From NCBI GenBank assembly GCA_963556695.1, contig CAUWAG010000010.1:1550001-1614000 (forward strand): 64,000 nucleotides of DNA, written 5' to 3'. Source of the stretch: Anthostomella pinea. Lineage: Eukaryota; Ascomycota; Sordariomycetes; Xylariales; Xylariaceae. The notes under the pieces are model-generated. The model was not told where the DNA came from and made no database searches. It saw only the letters and a list, made by a program, of their open reading frames with translations. Shown here in pieces: positions 46,597-59,206 of the stretch (positions within the stretch are counted from its first letter, which is position 1; every line of letters begins with the position of its first letter). The translations under genes were made by a program, and so were the position numbers.

Positions 46597-49016
46597 ATGC
46601 CTGCGAGACAGCCCACCACCTGGGCCGACTATGAGCGGGGAGCTTCACCTGCCCCGAGCGAGGGCGCCTCTTCAATTGGCGGCCACAGCGTCCGCTTCGA
46701 AGACGATGCCCTCTTGGATGACGACCACGAAGGACGCCGACAAGATGATCATTGGCCCCCACGAGGACGGCGAAGGTATCTAGCTCGCCCTGGCAGAGCA
46801 AAACTTGTGGCGTGCGCTAACAACATCTTGCAATAGATCTTCCATGACGAACACGCTTGCAAACCTCACGGAACTTGGTGGTGTCAACAGTATCAGGAAG
46901 TTTGGCCAGAGTTGGCAGCGAGCCTCTGCCTTTCCCGAGATCATACCTCAACGACCCTCGTTCCGATTCGCCCCTGACCAAGAACCTGTACATACGACCG
47001 GCTCGAGTTCATACGGCAGGACAGATGCCGAGGCTGCTAGAGGTTCTCTGCTTGGACGACATCTCGAGGCAAGAGGGTCGGAAAATGCGATCGCTAATTA
47101 TGACGACGACGACGACTCGACTTTGATCGCCCCTGTGACTCACGCTCAGGGTCGAGAAGGCGACCAGAAGCACCTGGGAAGTGATCTCCACCGAGTGAAT
47201 TCGGGAACTGGTTCCGTACGCAGCATATTCGCTGTTCCGCCTCATCTAGCTGCCCCTCCCCTGGTCGGCAGCTTTAGCTCAGCTCGCAGCTATGGCACCG
47301 TTGATACGGTGGCATCGGATGCTAGTCATACGTCCATGCTGCATGCTGCCGACCTGTGGCGCCAGCAACAGGAGTCAGGGGCCGATGTGCCCGGCGGAGA
47401 ACGGCCTCCCATCCTCGTGAAAGAGGTAGAGCAAGATGGCAAGATCGTCTTGGCCGTCTCTGGCCAGTCTACTCTGCCGCAGACCATTGTCAACTCAACC
47501 AAGTCAGCAACTGTCCCTACACAATCACTCGAGTCTGGTACTGACTGATATCTAGTGTCCTCATCGGTGTCGGACTGCTTAGTTTGCCTATGGGGCTCAA
47601 GTTTGCCGGCTGGATTTGTGGGATCGTTGCGTTGGTGCTCTGCGCTGGAGTCACCAGCTGGACAGCAAGACTACTGTCCAAGTGCATGGACCTCGACACT
47701 ACCATGATCACATTCTCCGACATAGCCTACATCTCCTTTGGCAAGAAAGCTCGGGTTGCGACAGCTGTCCTCTTCAGTCTCGAACTGCTTGCAGCATGTG
47801 TTGCCCTCATTGTTCTCTTCGCGGACTCGTTGAGTCTCTTGTTTCCTGGTACTTTGAGCGTCACTGAGTGGAAGGTCGTTTGCACTCTGGTGCTGATACC
47901 CTTGCAATTCGCACCTCTCGCACTTCTGAGCGTTACTAGTTTCGTCGGCATTATCTCTTGCTTAAGCAGTAAGTCCATCTCTCTGGTATAGTCACCCTCC
48001 ATTGCTGAACTCACGTTTTAGTTGCTTTCATCGTGATACTTGATGGCCTGCTGAAAGCGGAAGCACCCGGCTCCCTCATTGAGCCAGCGACGACGTACTT
48101 GTTCCCTACGAATTGGCTGACTCTGCCCTTGTCGTTTGGTCTCCTCATGTCGCCGTGGGGTGGACACAGCGTGTTCCCAAACGTAAGTCGTTTCCAATTC
48201 GCAGACGTCAAGAACGCAACTTTAGCTCACAAGACGAGTTCAGATCTACCGAGACATGCGACACCCCTACAAGTATAAGAAGGTACGTGCCTAGGAAACC
48301 CCCTGAGGCGATTTCGCTAACCAGAAGTAGGCCGTTACATACACGTTCAGCTTCACCGTGAGTTCTGATCGATTACTTGATCCTGCCTCAGCAAAACTGA
48401 CCGTCCGGTAGTTCATCATCGATGCCTCTGTGGCTATAGTGGGATATATCATGTTTGGTGATGGGGTTCGCGATGAGATCACAGCGAATCTTCTCGAAAC
48501 CACCGGCTACCCTGAAGTGATGAATGTTCTTCTCGTGATCTTCATCTCTATCATCCCTCTGACCAAGGTACCCCTGAACGCTCAACCGATTATCACGACT
48601 GCGGAGGTACTATTTGGTCTCCGACAACAAGTCGTGGCCGAGGAGACACCCCTCGTGGGCCTTTCAAGCACCTCCCGAGGCTTGTTGAAAGCGCTTATCA
48701 GGGTAGTCACTCTTCTCATCTTCTTGGCGGTCGCTATCCTCTTTCCGGCATTCGACTCGATCATGGCTTTTATGGGAAGTGCTCTCTGCTTCACCATATG
48801 CGTAACGTAAGTGACTACTTCGATTCTACAGCTGCAGTAGGCAAGCTGACCTGGATTTGTAGTCTGCCTCTCGCGTTCTACCTCAAGCTTTTCGGGCGCG
48901 AGATCGGTGCCGGTGAGCGGATTCTGTGCTGGACTGTCATGCTCCTGTCCTCGATTCTCTCATTAATCGGCACCGTGTGGGCTTTCCTTCCCCGCGACCT
49001 CATCGGCGCTGCATAG
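46597..49016 (+). CDS. AVT-type vacuolar amino acid transporter
   Basis: A member of the amino acid/auxin permease superfamily (SLC32/SLC36-like, PF01490) closest to the yeast Avt proteins, which exchange amino acids across the vacuole membrane. Eight exons: 46597-46775, 46837-47502, 47556-47968, 48022-48182, 48244-48282, 48331-48357, 48412-48806 and 48863-49016. Introns are 48-61 nt, most with CTAAC/CTGAC branch points, and the protein has 677 residues. The first 280 residues are hydrophilic and Ser/Asp-rich, as in fungal Avt1-like proteins. The transport core begins STLPQTIVNSTNVLIGVGLL and then SLPMGLKFAGW. It continues through about ten to eleven helices, with GGHSVFPNIYRDMRHPYKYK spanning an intron, and ends FLPRDLIGAA. 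Exons five and six are only 39 and 27 nt. Donor GTCAGC after exon two is weak but the frame closes. The substrate range is unknown. Confidence 0.9.
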
Positions 49017-49960
49017 CATGTTCAGGCGTCTCCTGTCAATCACGGTTGCGATGAATTCTTTGATTTCGATTCTCGTTACTTTTTCCAGCATCAGCATCGA
49101 TCGCGGGAGATCTGGCGGTAAACAAAAGCACTGGGGGTACACAAAACGGGAGGGGGATGGATATCTGCTCGCATTTTCGCTGGGTTGCCGATATACCCCA
49201 AAGTACTGCTGTATTAACAAACAAGACTGCGGCTGTGAATGAATACAGCAATTAATCTGACAATTGCACTTGCACAATACGAACACCATGACAGATTGTA
49301 GAAACAAGCCTTCGGCTCCACCAGTGTTGGTGTTGTCTGGGAGCTCTGGTAACCTCCCTGTTTCCCCCTGACCCCTAGGTTACCTAGGTAGTCTGTGAGA
49401 TGAGCTTATGAGACGGCTTCACCCTGGCCTTACTTAGTACAAGTTGTTTGCCAGCCGTGGACAGGGTTCTCTCCAAGCGACTCCGGATCCAAGCGCCAAT
49501 TGTGTTTCTAATCGAGTTCAGGTCAACGCGGCGAGGTTGATGTTTCAGGGACAGCTACCTCTAGTCACGGATCTACGCATGTACACGGGGTTTAGGTTCG
49601 TGACTCTTGATGATTTCTGTTTGCTTGTTACAACCCAGCAAGGCCCTAGACGTTGACTTCCCAGCCATAGATGAGCGCCGTTGATGGCTATTCTATTGCC
49701 AGCTATACCCATGATCCTCGACCTGTTGGATTCCTGCAATGAAGCTGATGTGGTGTGATGTCAAGCTGATAGACCATCCCCTAGCTCTCTACAATGGTAG
49801 TATATGTGCCGATAGCATCATATGCCAAGTTCTACCAGTCAGTCGCTCAGCCTTACCTTAGACCTAGTAGGTCCGGATGATCGGGCTGAGACTCTAGATA
49901 GCAACCACTGGTTGCGCCTGACAACCTCTGGAGTTTGTCTAGATGATCTAGAATGCAACT
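49017..49960. other. Intergenic between convergent genes
   Basis: No gene is seen; 3-prime ends of the transporter and of the prolyl-tRNA synthetase. Confidence 0.45.
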
Positions 49961-52646
<2,686 letters not shown>

Positions 52647-53224
52647 GATCGCTTATGGATATCAACGGTACTTGGGGAAAGATTCGAAGATATGGTCGCA
52701 AACAAGGGAAGGTAACTTGTCTGTGAGGTGTAGCAGGGCGGAGGAGTCACACCGGGCTTCACGTCGAAATTTATTGCGACGCGGTGCGATATTGCTGTTC
52801 TGTGCCCCGCAGTCGCTCTGAGTCGAGATAAATGAGCCAGAATATGCCCCGCGGTACGTAATTGGCCAGGCGATGTAAGGGAGATCTGCTAGGCCCAACA
52901 TGGCTAGCCTCAGACCGTTTGATAGATGCCCGACAGGCCCGAGTACCCAAGCCCCGGGTAAGATGCACGGACCATCACAGACCCTGACTTACCCCTCAGC
53001 CCCTGGGCTTACATCCTGCCCTTATCCATATGAAACCCTGGTGGGCTTTCTCTTGATGGTAATAGAATCATGCTCTCTAATGTTTCTATTGCAATGGGCC
53101 TGCAGCCGACACTTCCTCCTTCTTGAATCGAGGTCCAAGTCCCCTCCGACCCGACGACCCGACGAACCGACAACGTAGCATATAGGGTTCAACAACCATG
53201 GCTCATCGATACCAACCGCCCAGA
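52647..53224. other. Intergenic
   Basis: No gene is seen. The left part should hold the prolyl-tRNA synthetase promoter. Confidence 0.45.
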
Positions 53225-53890
53225 TCACCAGGGGAAGAGTATCTTCAACAGTATAGTGCTCACAGCGAACGGTTCGAACCACCGCCACGCCTCCCTGCCC
53301 TCTATGTAGAACCAGACCATGAAAAGAGTGGCCACCAGCTGCCCCGTCAGAATCGACTGTCCCGCATGCCACTGTCTCGGCATCAGGAAGATCTGCCACC
53401 ACTGCACCGCCATCAACCCCCTAAACCTGAGGAAGTACCAGTCGTGTTCGACGAAGAAGGCCTTCCCGAGGAGCATCAGGGCGCCCACTGCCGGCATCGC
53501 CTCGAACAGTATGAAGAATCTGAGGAGCCAGACATTGTGTGTGTACTTGCAGTACGCACTGCTGCAGTGGAGCTTCTTGCTGCAGTCAGTTCCCTCGGCA
53601 GAACTTGTCGTGGGTAGTTGCGGCGCTGAGCTGGATCCCCTTTCAGAGCCAAGTCTCTCGTTGCTTCGTCCGCACTCGATGACGTTGCCGCAGACGGCGC
53701 AGCAGCTGAAGTAGCTCAGCATGAGCGTGTTGCGGCAGATTGCACAGGATTTCTGGGGGAGAGCCGAGGCTGCGAGTTGGCTTCGTCCATAGCTGGGGGC
53801 TGGCGAGCAGCTCGGGGTCAGGTTGGACATTCCGTCCTCGTACACTTTCTCGAGACTCTTCTCGAGGTCTACGCCGTTGTCGTTTTCCAT
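53225..53890 (-). CDS. Zinc-ribbon-like membrane protein, unknown function
   Basis: A frame of 221 codons. A hydrophilic N-terminus leads to a cysteine cluster CAIC at residues 49-52 and CAVC at 64-67, spaced like a small zinc ribbon. A Ser-rich linker with further Cys (about 95-115) follows, then three to four hydrophobic segments from residue ~120 (LLRFFILFEAMPAVGALMLL; GQLVATLFMVWFYI; FAVSTILLKILF). The frame ends at TGA-type stop 53225 right after a helix, so a missed intron and further exon are possible. No family is recognised. It would fit an intracellular-membrane protein with a cytosolic zinc-binding head. A complementary frame is open on the plus strand but lacks this patterned composition. 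Confidence 0.5.
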   Translation of the reverse strand: MENDNGVDLEKSLEKVYEDGMSNLTPSCSPAPSYGRSQLAASALPQKSCAICRNTLMLSYFSCCAVCGNVIECGRSNERLGSERGSSSAPQLPTTSSAEGTDCSKKLHCSSAYCKYTHNVWLLRFFILFEAMPAVGALMLLGKAFFVEHDWYFLRFRGLMAVQWWQIFLMPRQWHAGQSILTGQLVATLFMVWFYIEGREAWRWFEPFAVSTILLKILFPW

Positions 53891-54577
53891 GGTGGATGTT
53901 GAATATGACGATGATGACTGGCTCGAGGACCTAACGATGGCGTATCCAAGAGCTCACAAGAAGAGTAAAGAGACTCGATTCGTCGTTGAAGGGTGATGGG
54001 GATGGTTTGTAGCTGGAAAAGACTGGTTGTGTCAAGCGAGAGGGGAATCGGGCGCCCTCTTGCGCTGGTCCATGCTTTTTGCTTTCCGGGCAGAGCAAAT
54101 CGTACGATAAAGCAAGAGCGACCAGCGCAACGGTCTTGTTATGTCGGTGCGGAAGGTAGATCAAGGACATACCCCAACAAATATTAGATAGGCAGTCGCA
54201 ACTGTCTATCCATCCGTACATTCTAAGGTACATGTATGCAGGACCGAAGAACTCCAGCTACCTCTAATCATGAGGACGTAGAGCTGGTGTCTGACGCACC
54301 TGCCTAGTAATTATTTGATCTGATCGTACGCAGTAGTTTGATACTCCGGGGCTTTCCTGTGAAGGATCTGGATTGTTTGGGTTCTCGCTCGTAGGCGTTT
54401 CCATGGGACATATATTACTGGATTTCCGCCTACCTAGGCGCAAATTAACCGGCGAGCAGCGTACCTTGCCAGCAGGGACTCACGCAGTACGCTCGATGGA
54501 TGCGAAACCAATCGATTCAGGCGCCACGATTACCGGACGTAATTTTACAAAAGCAATGTGCGTTCTCGGTGTAAGAT
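53891..54577. other. Intergenic with one copy of a local duplication
   Basis: No gene is seen. 54191-54270 resembles 56194-56280, including the shared block GTCGCAACTGTC. Confidence 0.5.
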
Positions 54578-54643
54578 CTTTGAACTTGTTTCACCACGAG
54601 GTCACCTCTGATCGCAACTACTGTAGATCGAACGGTGCCTCGT
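54578..54643. repeat. 66-bp duplicated segment, copy 1
   Basis: Similar at roughly four bases in five to 56283-56349, starting CTTTGAACTT and ending GTGCCTCG. In copy 2 this sequence is the C-terminal end of the membrane ORF on the minus strand (ENEALLDLQLL); here the minus strand still reads DEAPFDLQ before a stop. Confidence 0.7.
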
Positions 54644-55892
54644 CCATCTTCAAACAATGCCGTTCCCGTTTCGTCAGCAGAGGGCACCGGTCCCGGAGGT
54701 AGTCCCGTAACCTCCTTAACTGGAGCCGCTTCCGGCTCAAATCCCTCCACCGTCCACGGCACTGGCACGCTGGGCCAGGGCGAAGCCGCACCCAAGACCG
54801 TGCGTGCCTGCAGGTCAGCAGTCCACACCTATCTGTTGGTACCGACAATGACCCAGGAAGCGATCCATTTCTTAAGTCGCTGCCGTGGTCGAAGGACAGA
54901 CAGTCCAGCCCGGCCAAGCAACGATGATCGGAGAATCTTTGTACTCGGTGAACAGCGATAGATATGTCGTTATTGCTAATACGAGAACGAGAGCGAGCAC
55001 GAGAGCGACGACGGCCCCGCAAAATGCCATGAGCGTTCCGAAGTGCCGCGGATCACTGCCAATCAGAGCCTCACCGCTGGCGATCAAAATCCTCCTGTCG
55101 CAGGCGTGCCCCGGGGTCTCCGCAGGGATCGGCGGTGGTGCTGTTATCAATCCTGACAGGCTCGACATCACCGTTCAAGACGGCTCAGGTACATATACGC
55201 TTGGATCGCCTACGACACTTGCAGCAGGAGAGCAGAGCACTCAGGTGCTTCTGAGACTTGAGTAACTATCAGCGGTACCGTCGTCGGCGCCAACGGACAA
55301 AGCATCACCGCCATCCAAGCCGGCTTCGGAACATACGTCACCGGGTTCGGAACATACGTCCTCGGGCTCGCGAGATACGTCCTCGGGTTCGCGACGTTGA
55401 CAGCAAGACAGGCCGGCCACAACCATGGCAAACGGCCTCGCCATCGGCACTTCCGTCGCGCTTTCGGGTTCGTCTTCTTTCACCGCCGCAGCCCCATCCG
55501 GCGCAGTCTTTGTCGCCAACGGCGAGACCTTCGAAGCTTCCGAGCTTGGGCCCGGAGACTATCAACTGGTCGGAACCAACTTCTCCACGACACTCACGGC
55601 GGGCCAAGCTATCACATTCACGAATGGTGACGTAATAAGCGTGGGCTCTTCTGCGTTTGTGGTTGATGGACAGACAATCAGTGTTTTTGCAGAGACTTTC
55701 GTACCGGGTGGGACTAGCAAGGCGACGTCGACATCGGCGCCGATATCATCGACAACCACCGCGTCTGGTGCATCAGCGAGCACGGCGGCAGCCAGTATCA
55801 CGACCAGCCAAAGCAGTGCTCGAAGGGGTTCGGAGGCGACGAGAATGCAGTGGGCCGCCTGTATAGGCATGTTGATAGCCTTAAGCCTTTAA
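54600..55892 (+). pseudogene. Decayed secreted/GPI-type repeat protein
   Basis: Pieces in different frames fit the fungal Ser/Thr-rich surface proteins built from VxGQTxxxG units. They are a Ser/Thr/Gly-rich stretch (54635-54880), VEGQTVQPGQATMIGESLYS (about 54888-54950), DGSGTYTLGSPTTLAAGEQS (about 55170-55235), VTISGTVVGANGQSITAIQA (55262 on), and an uninterrupted frame 55425-55892. This last frame contains ANGETFEASELGPGDYQLVG and FVVDGQTISVFAETFVPGG, then a Ser/Thr/Ala tail and a hydrophobic end MQWAACIGMLIALSL. The tail and hydrophobic end resemble a GPI-attachment signal. At least two frame changes and one TGA or TAG separate the pieces. Introns could rescue some of these, but no clear GT-AG pairs are seen. 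No signal peptide is visible at the left end, so the 5-prime part may be lost. Confidence 0.5.
55325..55402. repeat. 21-bp tandem repeat in the surface-protein remnant
   Basis: Three to four copies of a GGGTTCGGAACATACGTC-type unit with drift (GGGCTCGCGAGATACGTC). In one frame it reads SEHTSPG/SEHTSSG/SRDTSSG, a Ser-rich linker; in another it reads GTYV-LGF units. Confidence 0.8.
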
Positions 55893-56282
55893 CATAGCAA
55901 TCTTGATGCATGACGCGTTATGATCAATGCGTGTAATAGTCACTGAGCAATAGCATAGTGCGGGTATCGTCTGTTCAAGATCTGGAACTCTCGACGAGCT
56001 GGGACTATCATACTCCTCTTTCAAGACAGGTTTGTTTGCTTCTCTGTACAGCCATGCCATCTCCATCGAGTCCTCCCTGAGCGCCGATACACCATCACCT
56101 CTATTACTTCCGTACTCCCCTTGCCCGCTGCAGTTGCGGGTGAGCATTGACAGCGGCAGACGTAGCTCCAAGGAGATACTTCACTAAACTTGGGCCGTCG
56201 CAACTGTCTTAGGTAGGTAAGATAACTATCCATCAGTACGTCTTATTCCGGACTGTTGCTGTGCAGGACTCTAGCTACAATC
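55893..56282. other. Intergenic with second copy of a local duplication
   Basis: No gene is seen. 56194-56280 resembles 54191-54270. Confidence 0.45.
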
Positions 56283-56349
56283 CTTTGAACTTATTCCACC
56301 GCAAGACGTCACCTCCGATCACAACAACTGTAGATCCAACAGTGCCTCG
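56283..56349. repeat. 66-bp duplicated segment, copy 2
   Basis: Partner of 54578-54643; forms the 3-prime end of the minus-strand membrane ORF. Confidence 0.7.
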
Positions 56350-56894
56350 TTCTCCTGGAACTTCAGGTCGAGATAGACCTTCAGACATGAGAGACAGAAT
56401 GAGAACGCGGCGATGCCTTCGGATCCCCAATCCGTCAATGAAGAAACCCAGACACAGAGTGCGAGTAAGAAGATCCTCAGACTCGTCCATTTGATGAGAT
56501 TCTTGTGTTCCGCGTTGTCGCAGTCCCAGTACTTGAGAGGCCGGCTGATGTCCCAGTGCTTCCGGGTACGAAGCACCGCAAGAGAGCTCAAAACGAAGAG
56601 AAACGTGACGATGCTTAGCTGTGGGCTCCAGGGATATGCACCCAGAGCTATTGCCATGATTCCGTAGTTCAAAGCATGGTAGCCATATTTTCTGGGTTTC
56701 ACTCGGCAGACCCCTTTGGGATACCAACTATCTGTTCGTGTGGCAACCTTGTGGTACTCCGACGTGAGTAAAACTGATAAACCCGTGGGTTCGGCAAACA
56801 AGAAGGCAGGCAAGAGCAGTTGCTTACCGGTTCTCCCTTCTAGTCCCAGGTCATGCATGCAACCCTGAGGTCGTCGAACTCGGGTGCCCAACAC
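56319..56894 (-). CDS. Multi-pass membrane protein ORF, unknown function
   Basis: A frame of 191 codons. From about residue 45 it reads like a membrane protein. SEYHKVATRTDSWYPKGVCR is followed by helices (HALNYGIMAIALGAYPW; LSIVTFLFVLSSLAVL). A polar loop (HWDISRPLKYWDCDNAEHKN) precedes further helices (TSLRIFLLALCVWVSSL; GIAAFSFCLSCLKVYL). The first 40 residues overlap the 3-prime end of the SprT-like gene in another frame and look less natural, so the true start may be an internal Met or a spliced exon. No family is recognised. Confidence 0.45.
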   Translation of the reverse strand: MLGTRVRRPQGCMHDLGLEGRTGKQLLLPAFLFAEPTGLSVLLTSEYHKVATRTDSWYPKGVCRVKPRKYGYHALNYGIMAIALGAYPWSPQLSIVTFLFVLSSLAVLRTRKHWDISRPLKYWDCDNAEHKNLIKWTSLRIFLLALCVWVSSLTDWGSEGIAAFSFCLSCLKVYLDLKFQENEALLDLQLL

Positions 56895-57424
56895 CTCATC
56901 TCATTGATGATTGAATGGTAATGAGCATCGCAGATCACCCCGTGGCCGCAGTTATCATCTATCCGAGGGGATAGACGGTCCTTGCACCACATCCAGTAAA
57001 AAGCATGTGCCATCTCATGAACTAAAGTGTCCAAGAGTTCATGCCGAGGTATCGTATCTCCGTTAGAAAACCGTGTAAAAACGACGATATGTCGGTGTAC
57101 TCGGTCGAAGTATCCATAAAGTTGACTCCTCGTATCTTGGTGCGCGACAAAGACAGGTACAGCCAACCCGGGTACATTTGTGAGAAGGCCGAGGAAAAAG
57201 TACCGGTCCAATTGTTTGTACCAGGCCTGTATCTGTGTGTCGATATGGAGTGCCGCGTCATTTGTATATAAACGTACAAACTCAGCTCTCGTTTCCTTCT
57301 GGGCTGCATCTTCGGGCGTACCGAATTCAGGAAGTCTGCAGGCGAGCCGAAGCATCCATTCGGCGGCGAAGTCAATGCGTGAAACCAAATCATCGTGTGT
57401 AGCGATGTTCATCATGATGAGCAC
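56840..57424 (-). CDS. SprT-like zinc metalloprotease domain protein
   Basis: A frame of 194 codons. A SprT-like (PF10263) core is visible. RHELLDTLVHEMAHAFYWMW carries HExxH with His136, Glu137 and His140, followed by CGHGVICDAHYHSIINEM where His151 would be the third zinc ligand (the family has GHG-x-x-W/F here). Upstream strands (LYGYFDRVHRHIVVFTRFSN) fit the beta-sheet before the active helix. Spartan/Wss1-class members cut DNA-protein crosslinks, but this protein is short and lacks visible DNA- or ubiquitin-binding tails. A secreted or cytosolic role is not decided; no signal peptide is seen. The N-terminus (MLIMMNIATHDDLVSRIDFA) may not be the true start. Its 3-prime end overlaps the next minus-strand ORF by 55 bp. 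Confidence 0.7.
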   Translation of the reverse strand: MLIMMNIATHDDLVSRIDFAAEWMLRLACRLPEFGTPEDAAQKETRAEFVRLYTNDAALHIDTQIQAWYKQLDRYFFLGLLTNVPGLAVPVFVAHQDTRSQLYGYFDRVHRHIVVFTRFSNGDTIPRHELLDTLVHEMAHAFYWMWCKDRLSPRIDDNCGHGVICDAHYHSIINEMRCWAPEFDDLRVACMTWD

Positions 57425-58214
57425 GATCTTGAACCATTTCGAGGGACGTACTCAAGAGCTACCAAGGGAAAACGTAGTGCTGTTTGCTGAACGAATATAA
57501 CACGCGCTTCCTTCCTGGATAGCAGAGGGAATTTATATATCAGCCTTGCTGAGTTCTGTTCCGTCTTCATATCTTCCAAACCAGACGTCACCACCACCAC
57601 GTGAAACCACGGAATGAAGCAGAACAAGGGAGGTAAGCCAATGAAGACCACCATACAGTTCCGAGAAACGACCGTGGCTCGAACAAATGAAGGCCATACG
57701 TTGTGCTGGGTCTTGGCATGGATAGAATTCAGTGCTAATAAGTGACGTGTTACATGCTGGTGAGTTGTCCTGCCTGTGTGAGTTGGTCATGGATCGGAGA
57801 GAACAAAGAAGCTCATATTCTGAAGCAAGTCATCGGAATTCATCTTCTGCTAGGCGCGTTTAGGCGGTCAACAGAGCACTTTGTGAGTTTGCCGGACCAG
57901 CTGTCTGACCACTGCTTCACACCAAGCCCTGTACTCTGGATTGAAGGGACCACGTGCGTAGAAGGTGGTGAATGTGACGGAGATGGGATTTTACCTCATC
58001 GACCCTTGCGGGAGATAACGTACCACCATGGAGAACTGGCTTATATTTTCAAAACAATGTGTCTAACCCTCTACGAATCCCAACGAAGAGCTAATCGCAT
58101 TTAGACGTTGCCTGTTGACAGCCCAGGTGTCTGGCCTCACCAAAGCGGCTATCGTACAAGTTGACAACCACCACAATTGCTTCCACTGGCTTCAGTCACA
58201 GCTTCCCAAAGCTA
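57425..58214. other. Intergenic
   Basis: No gene is supportable. A minus-strand open frame at 57412-57654 is hydrophobic at its start (MVVFIGLPPLFCFIPWFHVV) and could be leader sequence or a remnant. Confidence 0.35.
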
Positions 58215-59054
58215 TCATTCGTCATCGCTGTCGCTTCCGATCCCAAAAGGCTCCGCAAGTACAGTGATCATCCTGACCACCGGCTCCTGTGCGTCCTTGT
58301 AGGCCCTGTTCTGATCCAGATAGAACTGGAACTTCCAGATATGCTTCTCGCCAAACTCGTCCTTGTAGTCCTTCAACATCTGGACCTGACCCTTCGCAAC
58401 CTCATTCTTCTTCACGAACTCGTCCCAGAGGTCACTCCCCTTGTTCAGCTCAAGGAACCCGCCGGGCCCCCAGTTCTCGCCCTGTTTGCTGAAGATCTCC
58501 CTGACGGCGGCCACGTCGTCATTGTTGTTGAAGTCTCTCTGTCCGATGAAGCGGAGTTCGGCCAGATTCCGACCAGCCACCTCGAGGTAATTGTGCGTAA
58601 GCATGGTGCCATAGTCGATGTTGGGCCAGCCGATCTCGTTGCCCTTCTCCCACGAGCCGCCGTAGTCGTAGCTGAAGGCTCCGTTCACGACGTCCACCTT
58701 GTACGAGGCGACCACACCGGTGGACTTGTGGGATATATAGTAGTGGTCCCAGTGCCAGTCAGCGGACTTGTCTTGCGCCTCGATGCGCTTCAGCCAAGCG
58801 TCGGCAGGATAATCCCACTGGGCTATTTCTCGCGTCAAGCCCGCGCAGGATAGGTCGTTGCTGTAGACAGGCTGCGGCAACGCCGACTTGTCGACCTCTA
58901 CCTTCCCCGATGACTTTTTCAAATCCTTGAGGAAATCGCCAATGCTTGAAAGTCCCAGACAGACACGTGGTTGAAGAGCGACTCGGCATTGGACCAAGGC
59001 CACAATATAGAATAGAGCGACGAATACAGGAGTGGGGGTGTTGAATAGCTGCAT
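58215..59054 (-). CDS. Secreted protein of unknown function
   Basis: An intronless frame of 279 codons. The N-terminus (MQLFNTPTPVFVALFYIVAL, then VQCRVA) is a typical signal peptide with likely cleavage around residues 23-26. The mature part is hydrophilic, Asp/Lys/Trp-rich, with few Cys (about residues 32 and 70). It contains YPADAWLKRIEAQDKSADWH followed by WDHYYISHKSTGVVASYKVD, EKGNEIGWPNIDYGTMLTHN, and GENWGPGGFLELNKGSDLWD. It ends in an acidic DSDDE. I do not recognise a domain. Low Cys content sets it apart from small cysteine-rich effectors. A TATATAA box on the minus strand (59200-59206) lies about 150 bp upstream of the start, supporting a real gene. It could be a secreted effector-like or wall-associated protein; that is inference only. 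Confidence 0.75.
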   Translation of the reverse strand: MQLFNTPTPVFVALFYIVALVQCRVALQPRVCLGLSSIGDFLKDLKKSSGKVEVDKSALPQPVYSNDLSCAGLTREIAQWDYPADAWLKRIEAQDKSADWHWDHYYISHKSTGVVASYKVDVVNGAFSYDYGGSWEKGNEIGWPNIDYGTMLTHNYLEVAGRNLAELRFIGQRDFNNNDDVAAVREIFSKQGENWGPGGFLELNKGSDLWDEFVKKNEVAKGQVQMLKDYKDEFGEKHIWKFQFYLDQNRAYKDAQEPVVRMITVLAEPFGIGSDSDDE

Positions 59055-59199
59055 GATGGCTGGAGTGAAGAGATATGATGAGGATAGTTCTGATTGTGTG
59101 AAATGCTCCAGCGAGCTGTGTGTCGCCCTTTCCTATTGATTCTTGGGTTGTTTCTCGTGCGTGATATTGGACATTGAACGACAGGTTTGGCATCACTCA

Positions 59200-59206
59200 T
59201 TATATA
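59200..59206 (-). promoter_or_regulatory. TATA box of the secreted-protein gene
   Basis: TATATAA on the minus strand, about 145-150 bp before the ATG at 59054. Confidence 0.45.

Noticed and set aside
58161..58853. 230-codon plus-strand frame opposite the secreted protein
   Set aside because: Runs antisense to a frame with signal peptide and TATA box; Leu/Val-rich composition is typical of a shadow.
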